Assembly: GCA_900541835.1 (NCBI GenBank)
Contig: UQLL01000010.1
Span: 1-64,000, forward strand
From: an uncultured Porphyromonadaceae bacterium
GTDB lineage: Bacteria > Bacteroidota > Bacteroidia > Bacteroidales > Muribaculaceae
Direction: 5' to 3'
DNA: 64,000 bases
The translations under genes and the position numbers were made by a program. The notes below the pieces were generated by a model. That model had not been told where the DNA came from, did not search any database, and saw only the letters and a program-made list of their open reading frames with translations. Positions 35,717 to 44,788 of this stretch are shown here, one piece after another; the first letter of the stretch is position 1; the number at the start of each line of letters is the position of its first letter.

Positions 35717-38374
35717 ATGAAACGAGTGCAAAGGATTTTTCTCATGCTGACAGCAATGGCGCCGGTAGCGGCTCTGCAAGCCGCCGCCGGCTCACTTTGC
35801 ACCCAGTGCGCCGACAGCGCCGGCATACGCCATGCACAGGACTCGCTCCGACACCACGAAACGCCCTTCCTCAAGACCGATACCCTACAGGAGGTAGTGG
35901 TGACGGCGCGAGAGCAGGTGACGCCCTCCACCACGTCGCGCATCGGCCGCGCCGCCATGGAGCACCTCCAGCCCACCTCCTTCACCGACCTGCTGGAGCT
36001 GCTGCCCGGCAACATCAGCCGCAACCCCGACATGTCAAGCGTCAACTCCATCTCCCTGCGCGAGACTGGCACGCTCGACGCCCTGGGCAACCGCTACACC
36101 AGCTCCGACTACGCCATCTCGGCACTCGGCACGCTGTTCCTGGTCGACGGCGCCCCCATCAACACCGACGCGGGCCTGCAGAGCGAGGGACTGACCGTGA
36201 GCGACGCCACCTCGCCGGCCGCCAACACCATCACCACTAACCGCGGCGTGGACATGCGCACCATCTCCACGGACAACATCGAGAGCGTGGAGATAGTGCG
36301 CGGCATCCCCTCGGCCGAGTACGGCAACCTCTCGTCGGGGCTGGTGAATATCAAGCGCATCCGGCGCAAGGCCCCGTTCGCGTTCCGCTTCAAGGCCGAC
36401 GAGCACAGCAAGCTCTTCTCGGCCGGCAAGGGCGTAGGCTTCTACGGCGACCGCCACATCCTCAACGTGGACTTCAGCTACCTCGACTCCAAATCCGACC
36501 CTCGCGTGCTGACCGACCGTTACCGGCGCCTCACCGCCTCGGCGCGTGTGAACATGCGCTTCGGCGGCGGCGACGCCCTGACGGTGCTCAACTACGGACT
36601 CGACTACACAGCCGGACTCGACCGCTCCCGCCTCGACCCGGACCTCAACTTCAACAAGGTCGACGAGTTCCGCTCCACCTACGGGCGCGGCACGCTTACG
36701 GCCAACCTCACCACCACGCTCAACCCGGGCCTACCCTTCAACGTCTTTCACCTCTCCGCCTCCACCTCGCTGGAGGTGGACCGCCTGCACCGCTGCAAGG
36801 ATGTGGCCCTGGGCCGCGCCACCGTGGCGCCGACGTCCATGGCCGAGGGCGAGAGCATCGGCGTCTTCCTGTCCGGCACCTACAAGGCTCGCTACCTCAG
36901 CGACGGCCGCCCCTTCTCCGCCTTCGTCAAGGCAATGGCCAAAGGCGCGAAGGCATTCGGCGCGGACAGACGGAACGGACGCACGGGCCGTGCGTCCCTA
37001 CATTACAAAGCGGGCGTGGAGTGGACCATGACCAAGAACTATGGCCGGGGACAGGTCTACGACCTCACGCGCCCGCTCAGCGGGAGTTGGACCACCCGTC
37101 CCCGCGAGTACCGCGACGTGCCGGCCCTGCACGTACTCAGTTTCTTCGCCGAGGCCAACCTCAAGCAGCACGTCGGCGGCTCCCTGGCCGAGCTCCAGGC
37201 AGGACTGCGCACCATCCAGATGCCACACCTGGACAAGCGATACCACATGCATGGGCGAGTCTACCTCGACCCTCGTGTAAACCTGCTCTGGCGCCTGCCC
37301 GAGTGGCAGGCCGGCGGCAAGGACTTCAGCATATACCTCGGCACCGGATACGGCATGACCACCCGCATGCCCACCGCCGACTACCTCTACCCGCAGTGCT
37401 CCTACGCCGACTTCCTGCAGCTCAACTACTTCGACGCCGCCAACCCGGACCGCAGCCTGGTGAGCCTGATGACGTACATCAACGACGCCACCAACTACGC
37501 CCTGCGCCCGGCGCGCAACCGCAAGCTGGAGCTCCGCGCCGGTCTCGACTGGGGCCCTTTCTCGGTCCAGGTCAGCTATTTCCGGGAGAAGATGACCGAC
37601 GGTTTCCGCTACTTGGCCATCTACGCCCCCTACACCTACAAGAAATACGACCAGTCGGCCATTCCGGCCGAGGGCATCCCCGACCTGGCCGCCATCCCGT
37701 ACGAGACGCATACGGTGCTGAGCGGCTTCCGCCGAGCCGCCAACGGCTCGCGCATCGACAAACACGGGGTGGAGTTCACCGTCAACACAACCCGCTGGCA
37801 GCCCCTGCGCACGTCGCTCACCATCACCGGCGCCTGGTTCCGCTCCACCTACTCCAACTCCCAGGACCTCTACGACCCGGTCAGCACCGTGGTCGACGGC
37901 AAGGCTGTCAGCGACTACTACATCGGCCTGTACCACACCCGCGACGGCCGCGTCAACGAGCAGTTCAACACCAACTTCATGTTCGACACGCAGATCAAGC
38001 GCCCCTCGCTCATCCTGACTACCACCTTCCAGTTCATGTGGTACGTCAAGACGCGCTCGCTGCGCGAGAACGGCCACCCCGACTACTACCTGAGCACCGA
38101 CGGACTGCTCCGCCCCTACGACGAAGCCGCCCAGGCCGACCCCATGCTCCAGTTCCTGGAGAAGAACTACAACCCGGAACTCTACCGCACCGTCCGCATA
38201 CCCCTGGCCATGTACGTCAACCTCAAGGTGACCAAACCAATCGGCAGGCACGTGCGCGTGGCCCTGTTCGTGAACCGCATCGTGGACTGGCTCCCGGACT
38301 ACAAGAGCAACGGGCTGACGGTGCGACGCTCGTCGGACTCCTACTTCGGAATGGAAGTCAATCTGACGCTATAG
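35717..38374 (+). CDS. TonB-dependent outer-membrane receptor
   Basis: Outer-membrane 22-strand barrel with plug, 885 residues, powered by TonB from the inner membrane. It has a signal peptide (MKRVQRIFLMLTAMAPVAAL), a TonB box-like region DTLQEVVVTARE (about 54-65), a plug domain (to about 220, including VEIVRGIPSAEYGNLSSGLV), and the barrel ending in the aromatic-rich DSYFGMEVNLTL. No carboxypeptidase-like N-terminal extension and no SusD partner, so not a typical SusC glycan importer. An in-frame palindromic repeat (36977-36997) encodes NGRTGRASLHY at residues 420-431, apparently in a loop. The three genes downstream are in the same orientation and may act with it. Confidence 0.92.
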   Translation: MKRVQRIFLMLTAMAPVAALQAAAGSLCTQCADSAGIRHAQDSLRHHETPFLKTDTLQEVVVTAREQVTPSTTSRIGRAAMEHLQPTSFTDLLELLPGNISRNPDMSSVNSISLRETGTLDALGNRYTSSDYAISALGTLFLVDGAPINTDAGLQSEGLTVSDATSPAANTITTNRGVDMRTISTDNIESVEIVRGIPSAEYGNLSSGLVNIKRIRRKAPFAFRFKADEHSKLFSAGKGVGFYGDRHILNVDFSYLDSKSDPRVLTDRYRRLTASARVNMRFGGGDALTVLNYGLDYTAGLDRSRLDPDLNFNKVDEFRSTYGRGTLTANLTTTLNPGLPFNVFHLSASTSLEVDRLHRCKDVALGRATVAPTSMAEGESIGVFLSGTYKARYLSDGRPFSAFVKAMAKGAKAFGADRRNGRTGRASLHYKAGVEWTMTKNYGRGQVYDLTRPLSGSWTTRPREYRDVPALHVLSFFAEANLKQHVGGSLAELQAGLRTIQMPHLDKRYHMHGRVYLDPRVNLLWRLPEWQAGGKDFSIYLGTGYGMTTRMPTADYLYPQCSYADFLQLNYFDAANPDRSLVSLMTYINDATNYALRPARNRKLELRAGLDWGPFSVQVSYFREKMTDGFRYLAIYAPYTYKKYDQSAIPAEGIPDLAAIPYETHTVLSGFRRAANGSRIDKHGVEFTVNTTRWQPLRTSLTITGAWFRSTYSNSQDLYDPVSTVVDGKAVSDYYIGLYHTRDGRVNEQFNTNFMFDTQIKRPSLILTTTFQFMWYVKTRSLRENGHPDYYLSTDGLLRPYDEAAQADPMLQFLEKNYNPELYRTVRIPLAMYVNLKVTKPIGRHVRVALFVNRIVDWLPDYKSNGLTVRRSSDSYFGMEVNLTL
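36977..36997. repeat. Palindromic repeat inside the TonB receptor gene
   Basis: GGACGCAC-GGGCC-GTGCGTCC then CTAC, identical in core to the intergenic copy at 34464. It is read in frame GGA CGC ACG without a stop. Confidence 0.85.
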
Positions 38375-38377
38375 CAC

Positions 38378-38402
38378 GAACGCACGACCCGTGCGTCCCT
38401 AC
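38378..38402. repeat. Palindromic repeat between TonB receptor and DUF4876-type gene
   Basis: GAACGCACGACCCGTGCGTC then CCTAC. It begins 3 bp after the receptor stop codon. Confidence 0.75.
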
Positions 38403-38433
38403 ACTGAGACAAACTAAACAAAACAACACTGAT

Positions 38434-39705
38434 ATGAAAAAAATCTTCTACCTGATGCTGGCCGTGGTGGGCCTGACGTTCGCCACCGCGTGCTCCAGCG
38501 ACGACGAGCCCTCGCAGAGCCGTCTTACCATCGATCTCCAGATGCCCGAGGGCATCGACGCCGCCTCCGTCACCGACCAGCAGATCGCTGTCCGCAACGT
38601 GAGCAACGGCCAGGAGCAGGCCTTCACCAGCCCGGAGGGCATCGAGCTCCGCCCGGGCCTGTACGACATCGCCTACACGGCCTCCTACACCCTGCCAAAC
38701 GGCGCAAAGTCCACCCTGCGCGGCGCAAAGACTTCGGTTGAAATCACCGGCTCCGAGGCCACCGTCGCCCTGCCCGTGTACGCCAACATCGAGAACGACG
38801 ACTTCGTCATCTCCGAGATCTTCTTCACCGGCACACTACAGGGCACCGGCACCCAGTATGCCGGCGACAAGTACGTCAAGCTCTACAACAACACCGACCA
38901 CGTGCTCTACGCTGATGGCATCACTTTCTTCGAATCCACCTTCATGACCGTCAGCAAGTACGACTACACACCCGACCTGATGGCCACCGACGTGCTCGTG
39001 CAGGCTCTCTACACCGTGCCGGGCTCGGGCACCGACCACCCCGTGCAGCCCGGCGAGTACTTCCTCATCTGCGACAACGGCATGGACCACAAGACTCTCT
39101 GCGAAAACTCTTTCGACCTCAGCCACGCCGACTTCGAATGGTACGACGAGACCAGCAATCCCCGCTTCCCCGACACCGACTCCCCCGTGCCCAACATGGA
39201 TAAGTGGTACTGCTACACCAACACCACCTTCACCCTCCACAACCGCGGCTTCCGCGCCTTCGGCATCGCCCGCATGGGTACCGGCAAGGAGGACTACCTG
39301 AGCAACTACCTGTCCGAGTACACCTACAACATGGTGCTGCCCACCGGCACCTACCCCATGAGCGGCAAGGGCTACCGCGTGCCCAACTCCTGGGTCGTGG
39401 ACGTGGTCAACTGCAGCGTCGAGAGCGAGTACCAGTGGAACGTGACCTCGCCGGCGCTCGACATGGGCTGGACATACTGCGGCCACGTGGACCAGGACAA
39501 GACCCGCTACTTCAAGGCCGTGCGCCGCAAGGTGCTCTACCTGCGCGAGGACGGCACGCCCGTGCTCCAGGACACCAACAACTCCACCGCCGACTTCAAC
39601 GCCGAGGTAACCCCCTCCGAGATCGAGCTCCAGAAGAGCGCCATCGACGTCAACGGCACCAGGTGCTCGACCCTCACCTACGACGGCGTGATGCCCCGAA
39701 AGTAG
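38434..39705 (+). CDS. DUF4876-type lipoprotein
   Basis: Predicted surface lipoprotein of 423 residues: MKKIFYLMLAVVGLTFATAC with Cys20 as lipidation site followed by SSDDE, a surface-export type signal. An N-terminal beta-sandwich (about 28-110, RLTIDLQMPEGIDAASVTDQ) precedes a lamin-tail-like domain (FVISEIFFTGT, YVKLYNNTDHVLYADG, NRGFRAFGIARM). This arrangement matches the Bacteroidales DUF4876 family as I remember it. It is not SusD. Its place next to a TonB receptor suggests a ligand-binding accessory. The TAG stop (39703-39705) lies in a palindromic repeat (AAG TAG GGACGCACC), so the natural C-terminus may be lost. Confidence 0.8.
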   Translation: MKKIFYLMLAVVGLTFATACSSDDEPSQSRLTIDLQMPEGIDAASVTDQQIAVRNVSNGQEQAFTSPEGIELRPGLYDIAYTASYTLPNGAKSTLRGAKTSVEITGSEATVALPVYANIENDDFVISEIFFTGTLQGTGTQYAGDKYVKLYNNTDHVLYADGITFFESTFMTVSKYDYTPDLMATDVLVQALYTVPGSGTDHPVQPGEYFLICDNGMDHKTLCENSFDLSHADFEWYDETSNPRFPDTDSPVPNMDKWYCYTNTTFTLHNRGFRAFGIARMGTGKEDYLSNYLSEYTYNMVLPTGTYPMSGKGYRVPNSWVVDVVNCSVESEYQWNVTSPALDMGWTYCGHVDQDKTRYFKAVRRKVLYLREDGTPVLQDTNNSTADFNAEVTPSEIELQKSAIDVNGTRCSTLTYDGVMPRK

Positions 39706-39725
39706 GGACGCACCAGGGTGCATCC
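39703..39725. repeat. Palindromic repeat supplying the stop codon of the DUF4876-type gene
   Basis: TAGGGACGCACCAGGGTGCA then TCC; palindrome core 39706-39725. The TAG at its left edge is the stop codon. Confidence 0.8.
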
Positions 39726-39752
39726 GCTTCCCTCCACTACCGATTTGATTAA

Positions 39753-41288
39753 ATGCCCCATAGGTTAGTATTTTGTGTTATGTCCCTGGCGGTGGTGCTC
39801 GCCGCCAGGAGCGCCGAAGATGTGTGGACAAGGCAGCTGCGCTCCGAGCAGGGGCGCGGCTCCCTTGCCTCGGCGCTCACTGCCAATCCGGCCCTGCGCC
39901 CGATCTCCGACAGCGTCAGACTGGGCCGCGCTTATGTCGGATACCACCATCGCCACGGCTCCGACAAGGCCCTGCGCTTCGCCCCCGACCGGGGCCGCAC
40001 CCTCCGGCAGGCCGGCGCCGAGGCCCTCATGCCCGTAGGCAAGGGCGCCGTGTGGGGTAGCGCCGCCTATGACAACGGCAAGCACATCGACCGCGAGCTA
40101 TGCCTATCAAGCGACTACGACGACGTCTATCCATACGTCAACGCCACCCTGAGCGGCGGCGACATGCGCCAGGAGCATTATCGCTTCGGCGGCGGCTGGG
40201 GCGGCCGGGTGTCGCCTCAATGGCGCCTCGGCGCCACCCTCAGCTACGACGCCGGACACGCATACCGCCAGGTCGACCCGCGACCGCGCAACATCACCGG
40301 CGACCTTCGACTCGGCTTCGGCGCCGCTTTCCGGGTCAGCCAGAATTACTATCTCGGCGCCGACGTCACCCTGCGCCGCTACACCCAGTCCAACTCGGTG
40401 ATGTTCGTCAGCGACATGGGCCGCGAGAGCGTGTACCACCTCACCGGCCTGGGTACCTTCTACCGCCGCTTCACCGGACTCGGCGACAAGATGTCCTACA
40501 CCGGGTATGAGCCGGGGATGGGCCTCCAGTTCTCGCGGCGGACGCACCAGGGTGCGTCCCTGCATGTCGCCGGGCGATACTCGCGCCTGCATATGCGGTG
40601 CGTGCTGACGGCGCTCAACAAGCTGCCGATGGCCGACATCGACCAGGATGCCTACTCGGCATCCCTGGGATGGAGCGACACCCGCTTCGGCATACGTGCC
40701 GACCTGGACGGCCGCGTCCGCCACGGCAACGAGAACATATTCGGCGACGCCACCTCCAACGTCTACCCCAAGATCGGCTCCGAGGAGATGTACACCGACA
40801 CCCGCACGAACCTCGGGCTGGCGCTCAGCTACCGCCTGCGCACGTCCCGGAGCTGCCTGCTGGTGGAGTCTTCGGGCACGTACCTGCACCGCCGCGAGCA
40901 GTACGACCGCAACACGCGCCTGCTGAAGGCCGACCGCTTCCGCGCAGCTTTGCAGCTCACCGGCGCCCGCATCTTCGGCCACGGCATCTTCTGCTCCGTG
41001 AGCCTGCGCGGCGCCTGCTACTTCCGCGCCTCGTCGGAGCTGGTCCTCCCCGCCTACGGCAGCGACACCAACGCCTCCGGGCCCATTACCGACGCCCTGC
41101 TGCGCCAGCAGCACGACTACTATAACGCCGTCAGCGGCGCCGCACAGACCGTCAGCGTGGCCTGGCGGACCTCAAAGGCCCTCTCCGACCGATACGCCCT
41201 CGGCGTTGCCATGGACTGGAGCTATCTCCACTCCGCCGCCGGCACCCACTTCAACCAACTCACAGCAAACATCGAATTTTACTTCTGA
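39753..41288 (+). CDS. Outer-membrane beta-barrel protein (DUF6850-type)
   Basis: Predicted outer-membrane barrel of 511 residues. A short hydrophobic signal (MPHRLVFCVMSLAVVLAARS) is followed by alternating amphipathic strands rich in Tyr, Gly and Arg (RVSPQWRLGATLSYDAGHAY, FRVSQNYYLGADVTLRRYT) and a typical C-terminal strand ending FYF. No plug domain. It matches my recollection of DUF6850 proteins, which accompany DUF4876 lipoproteins. An in-frame palindromic repeat (40540-40559) encodes RRTHQGASLH around residue 263. The M16 gene begins 1 bp after its stop. Confidence 0.78.
   Translation: MPHRLVFCVMSLAVVLAARSAEDVWTRQLRSEQGRGSLASALTANPALRPISDSVRLGRAYVGYHHRHGSDKALRFAPDRGRTLRQAGAEALMPVGKGAVWGSAAYDNGKHIDRELCLSSDYDDVYPYVNATLSGGDMRQEHYRFGGGWGGRVSPQWRLGATLSYDAGHAYRQVDPRPRNITGDLRLGFGAAFRVSQNYYLGADVTLRRYTQSNSVMFVSDMGRESVYHLTGLGTFYRRFTGLGDKMSYTGYEPGMGLQFSRRTHQGASLHVAGRYSRLHMRCVLTALNKLPMADIDQDAYSASLGWSDTRFGIRADLDGRVRHGNENIFGDATSNVYPKIGSEEMYTDTRTNLGLALSYRLRTSRSCLLVESSGTYLHRREQYDRNTRLLKADRFRAALQLTGARIFGHGIFCSVSLRGACYFRASSELVLPAYGSDTNASGPITDALLRQQHDYYNAVSGAAQTVSVAWRTSKALSDRYALGVAMDWSYLHSAAGTHFNQLTANIEFYF
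40540..40559. repeat. Palindromic repeat inside the DUF6850-type gene
   Basis: GGACGCAC-CAGG-GTGCGTCC, perfect 8-bp arms, read CGG ACG CAC CAG GGT GCG TCC without a stop. Confidence 0.85.
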
Positions 41289-44174
41289 ATGAAACGATTA
41301 TTGATTTCCACCATAATAGGAGCGGCCGCGCTCACCGTGGTGGCCACCCCACCCGCCCCAACCGCGAACGCGCCCCTGGGACGGACGCACGGCTCGTGCG
41401 TCCCTACCGGGACAATCCTCACGGGGACACTCCCCTCAGGCATGACCTACTACGTCATGCGCAACGCCGAACCCAAAGGGCAGGCCGACTTCTTCCTCAC
41501 CCAGCGCACCGGCTCGGTGCAGGAAAAGGAGAGCGAGCGCGGCCTGGCCCACTTCCTGGAGCACATGGCATTCAACGGCTCCGAGCACTTCCCCGGCAAC
41601 TCCTTGATCGAGTACCTGGAGAGCGTGGGCGTCAAGTTCGGCGCCGACCTCAACGCCTATACCTCCACCGACGAGACCGTGTACAACATCTCGCGCGTGC
41701 CCGCCACGCGGCAGTCGACCCTCGACTCCTGCCTGCTCATAGTGCGCGACTGGAGCTGCGCCCTGAGCCTGCGCGACTCCGACATCAACGCAGAGCGCGG
41801 CGTCATAGAGGGGGAATGGCGCCACCGCCGCGCCGCCTCCAACCGCATCCTCGAAAAAATCCTGCCAGACATCTACCCCGCCAGCATCTACGGCAAGCGC
41901 ATGCCCATCGGCCTGATGAGCGTGGTCAGGAACTTCAAGCCGCAGACCCTGCGCGACTTCTACCACCGCTGGCACAACCCGCGCAACCAGGCCGTGATAG
42001 TAGTCGGCGACTTCGACCCGGCCGTCATGGAGGCCAAGGTGCGGCAGATGTTCGCCACCGCCCCGGCCACGAAAGCCCAGGAGGCAGTGGCGCCCAAAGT
42101 GCCCGACAACAAAAAAATGATTGTGGCCGCCGGTTCCGACCCCGAGCAGCGCAACGACGTGCTCCAGCTCCACTTCAAGCACCAGGCGCCTGACCTCAAA
42201 GGGGAGGCCTACTGGCGCCGACAGGTCGGCGAGGAGCTCCTCGCCTCCATGCTCGCAGAGCGCTTCGACTCCCTGGAACAGACCGCAGACTGCCCCTGGA
42301 CCTACCTGGGCGTCGGCATAGGCCGCTTCATGATGAGCCGCGCCGTCAACTCGCTGGTGCTTCGCGGCACCGTCAAGGAGGGACGCGAGAAGGAAGCCTT
42401 CGCCGCCTGGTACGCCGAAGTGCTCCGCGCCCTCGACCACGGCTTCACCGCCGAGGAGATGGACATGGCCAAGACCGAGTACATGGGCTCGCTGGCCCAG
42501 AAGCGCCGCGCCGTGCCCACCAGCACCGGCTACGCCCGCCGCTTCTCCCGCCACTTCCTTGACGGCGGCCCGCTGCTGACCGTAGCCCAGGAGCTCGACT
42601 CCCTGCAGGCCGTCATCGACGGAATGACGCCCGAGTACTGCACCGAGCTGCTCGCCTCCGTGGCCGACCGCTACGGCTCCGGCCGCAACATGGTCGTCGT
42701 GGCCATGCAGCCCGAAAAGGGTGCCGGCCCCGATAACCGTAACCCTGCCTCTGCCACCACCCGCTTCAACGCGGCGAAAAGCCTCACCTCCCAGCTCACC
42801 AAGGCCATGGACGAGGTCAACGCCATGGACCTGCCCCCCTACAGCGTCCGCGCCGTCACCGGCCCGCTCCTGGCGTCCGAGCCGGCCCGCGGCAGCATCG
42901 TGGCCACCGACACCGTGCCGGCCATGGGCGCCCGCCTGCTCACCCTCTCCAACGGCGTCAAGGTATACGCAAAGCGCACCGACTTCAAGGCAGGCCAGTT
43001 CTACGTGCGCGGCAGCGGCCCCGGCGGCCTCAGCCAACGCTACACTACGGCCCTGGCTCCGCAGATGAAAAGCCTCAACGACGTCATGCCCCTCTGCCGA
43101 TACGGCAACTACACCCAGAGCCAGCTCCGCCGCCGCCTGGCCGGCAAGGACATCAAGATGTCCGTCAAGGTCGAGAACACAGACGAGGGCTTCGAGTTCA
43201 GCGCCGGTCCCGACGACCGCGAGGATGCCTTCCGCCTGCTCCACCTGCGCCTGACCGACGTCCGCCCCGACCACGCCAACTTCGCCATCTGGCAGGCCGC
43301 CACCATCGAGCGCCTCAAGAACGTGGGCTCCGACCCCGTGCAGCAGATGGGCGACAGCATCCACCGCAACGTCTACAACCACCACCCGCTCGGCGCCAAG
43401 GAGACGCCCGGGAGCATCCGCGCCCTCGACCTCGACACCATCGTCGGCCTCTACCGCGACCGCTTCGCCGACGTCTCCGACTTCACCCTCTACGTCGTCG
43501 GCGACTTCGAGTGGCCACAGCTCGAGGACCTGCTGGAGCGCTACGTGGCCTCACTGCCCGCCGCCGGACGCGTTGAGAAGCCTCGCGACATCGACTACCG
43601 CTACGCCCCCGGGCGCCGCGACATCGACTTCACCATGCCCATGCAGACGCCCACCGCCATCTGCTACTCCTTCCTCAACGGCCCGACAGAGTACAACATC
43701 AGGAACTACCTCTGCTCCAAGATCGCCGGGCAGATCCTCAACAACCGCCTGCTCAAGGAATTGCGCGAGGAGAAAGGCTGGACATACTCCGTCACCGGCC
43801 ACTGCGGCATCAACCCGGACCTAAACGGCGACGACGGCCCGGCGCTGCTGTGGCCCGTCTACATCAAGACTGCCCCCGAGCATGCCGCCGAGACCCGGCA
43901 GGCCGTCGAGGATGCCTTCGCGCTGCTGGCCAAGGAGGGACCCACCGTCGAAGAAATCGAAAAAGTGCGCTCCTACCTGCTCAAGAACCACCGGGAGGGC
44001 TTGCGCGAGAACGGCTTCTGGCTGTCGGCCATGGGCATGCACCACGACTACGGCCTGGACTTCGCGGCCGACTACGCCCCGGCGCTGGAGAGCATCACCC
44101 CGGCCGACATCGCGGCCTTCACCGCCCGTGCCGTGGCCGCCAACCGCACACGCCTTACCCTTACCCCGCAGTAA
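41289..44174 (+). CDS. M16 family zinc metalloprotease (insulinase/pitrilysin type)
   Basis: Periplasmic or surface protease, 961 residues, with two M16 halves in one chain. Signal peptide MKRLLISTIIGAAALTVVAT. The inverted zinc motif HFLEH is at 88-92 (His88, Glu91, His92), with Glu169 in NAERGVIEGEW as third ligand. The second inactive half starts near 545 (LLTLSNGVKVYAKRTDFKAG) and contains the substrate-clamp YSFLNG and ELREEKGWTYSV regions. Right after the signal peptide, a palindromic repeat (41383-41403) encodes GRTHGSCVPTG (residues 31-41), a spot where insertion is tolerated. Last gene of the TonB locus; it likely degrades imported peptides (inference). Confidence 0.93.
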   Translation: MKRLLISTIIGAAALTVVATPPAPTANAPLGRTHGSCVPTGTILTGTLPSGMTYYVMRNAEPKGQADFFLTQRTGSVQEKESERGLAHFLEHMAFNGSEHFPGNSLIEYLESVGVKFGADLNAYTSTDETVYNISRVPATRQSTLDSCLLIVRDWSCALSLRDSDINAERGVIEGEWRHRRAASNRILEKILPDIYPASIYGKRMPIGLMSVVRNFKPQTLRDFYHRWHNPRNQAVIVVGDFDPAVMEAKVRQMFATAPATKAQEAVAPKVPDNKKMIVAAGSDPEQRNDVLQLHFKHQAPDLKGEAYWRRQVGEELLASMLAERFDSLEQTADCPWTYLGVGIGRFMMSRAVNSLVLRGTVKEGREKEAFAAWYAEVLRALDHGFTAEEMDMAKTEYMGSLAQKRRAVPTSTGYARRFSRHFLDGGPLLTVAQELDSLQAVIDGMTPEYCTELLASVADRYGSGRNMVVVAMQPEKGAGPDNRNPASATTRFNAAKSLTSQLTKAMDEVNAMDLPPYSVRAVTGPLLASEPARGSIVATDTVPAMGARLLTLSNGVKVYAKRTDFKAGQFYVRGSGPGGLSQRYTTALAPQMKSLNDVMPLCRYGNYTQSQLRRRLAGKDIKMSVKVENTDEGFEFSAGPDDREDAFRLLHLRLTDVRPDHANFAIWQAATIERLKNVGSDPVQQMGDSIHRNVYNHHPLGAKETPGSIRALDLDTIVGLYRDRFADVSDFTLYVVGDFEWPQLEDLLERYVASLPAAGRVEKPRDIDYRYAPGRRDIDFTMPMQTPTAICYSFLNGPTEYNIRNYLCSKIAGQILNNRLLKELREEKGWTYSVTGHCGINPDLNGDDGPALLWPVYIKTAPEHAAETRQAVEDAFALLAKEGPTVEEIEKVRSYLLKNHREGLRENGFWLSAMGMHHDYGLDFAADYAPALESITPADIAAFTARAVAANRTRLTLTPQ
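41383..41403. repeat. Palindromic repeat inside the M16 protease gene
   Basis: GGACGCAC-GGCTC-GTGCGTCC, perfect arms, read CGG ACG CAC GGC TCG TGC GTC CCT; just downstream of the signal-peptide codons. Confidence 0.85.
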
Positions 44175-44186
44175 CAACCCCGTCCG

Positions 44187-44228
44187 CATAAAAAACGCGC
44201 AGGCCTTCCGGTCCGCGCGTTTTTTATG
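44187..44228. terminator. Terminator after the M16 gene
   Basis: CATAAAAAACGCGC (44187-44200) pairs with GCGCGTTTTTTATG (44215-44228), 14-nt loop; T6 in the 3' arm. Works in both directions. Confidence 0.85.
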
Positions 44229-44330
44229 GTATCAGCATATGTGCCACCTACATGGCGATATCCCCGAAGGGGATGTGCGCCCGCAATTTGGATTGGTGAT
44301 ACTAATGCGGATAACCAGAGGGAGAGGTAT

Positions 44331-44717
44331 GCAAAAAGTGGGGCTGCCCTCCCGGGTGGCCCCACTTCTGCTGACCGGTTGCCCGGTCAGGGGTCAATCC
44401 ATTTTTTCTCTTGTCTTGTTGTTTTTCGTTGCTTGCTATTACAGTCTTTTGAGATAGTGATATAGAGGAGTTTTTGCGGGCGGCGGCTTTTTCGGTAGAT
44501 GCCGCCATGCGCCGTTGTATGTCGTCACAGTCCTGACAGTCGTCGCTTCCCGCAGGGTGCGGGCAACCAGCCACAACGCGTCAAGTCCACAAAGGCAGAA
44601 GCTGCCTTGCGGATAAGCTGTTTATACTATGCTCAGAGACTTGTAATCCATTTCTTGAGTGTTTTGAGGAGTAGTTTGCTGCGCTCCGCGTAGGGTAAAT
44701 TGCTCCTTACAGTTATC
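44331..44717 (-). ncRNA. Isolated transcription unit without a clear gene (candidate ncRNA or leader)
   Basis: A full-consensus promoter (44754-44723) starts a minus-strand transcript at about 44717, and a hairpin with T5 ends it at about 44331, giving about 385 nt. It has lower GC than the surrounding genes. It holds a nine-codon ORF (MDYKSLSIV, 44656-44627) and a weak GTG-start frame (44574-44302) that I do not recognise. I see none of the hallmarks of tmRNA or RNase P RNA. It may be a structured RNA, a small-peptide gene, or a remnant of a mobile element. Confidence 0.4.
44337..44371 (-). terminator. Terminator of the minus-strand unit at 44.3-44.7 kb
   Basis: On the minus strand AAGTGGGGC pairs with GCCCCACTT, directly followed by TTTTTGC. 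Oriented so that the T-run follows the hairpin for minus-strand transcription. Confidence 0.7.
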
Positions 44718-44722
44718 AAGCG

Positions 44723-44754
44723 CAAAGGTACACACCAAAACTACAAACCGCAAA
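44723..44754 (-). promoter_or_regulatory. Full-consensus promoter firing on the minus strand
   Basis: TTTG (44754-44751), 20-bp spacer, TACCTTTG (44730-44723). No annotated gene follows; see the unit at 44331-44717. It lies just beyond the 3' end of the GT2 gene. Confidence 0.75.
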
Positions 44755-44788
44755 ATTTTAAATGTTAAAAATCCATAACAGATAATTT

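Noticed and set aside
35389..35779. Minus-strand frames in the gap before the TonB receptor
   Set aside because: No start signal, no known motif, and they overlap the LuxR and TonB genes; the gap holds the TonB promoter.
44302..44574. GTG-start 90-codon minus-strand frame within the isolated transcription unit
   Set aside because: Composition is unlike its neighbours, the end runs through the terminator, and no motif is visible. Kept only as part of the ncRNA candidate.
44331..44717. tmRNA or RNase P RNA as identity of the isolated unit
   Set aside because: I looked for a tag peptide ending in ALAA, a tRNA-like end with GTTCGA, and the GAGGAAAGTCCGGGC motif; none is there.
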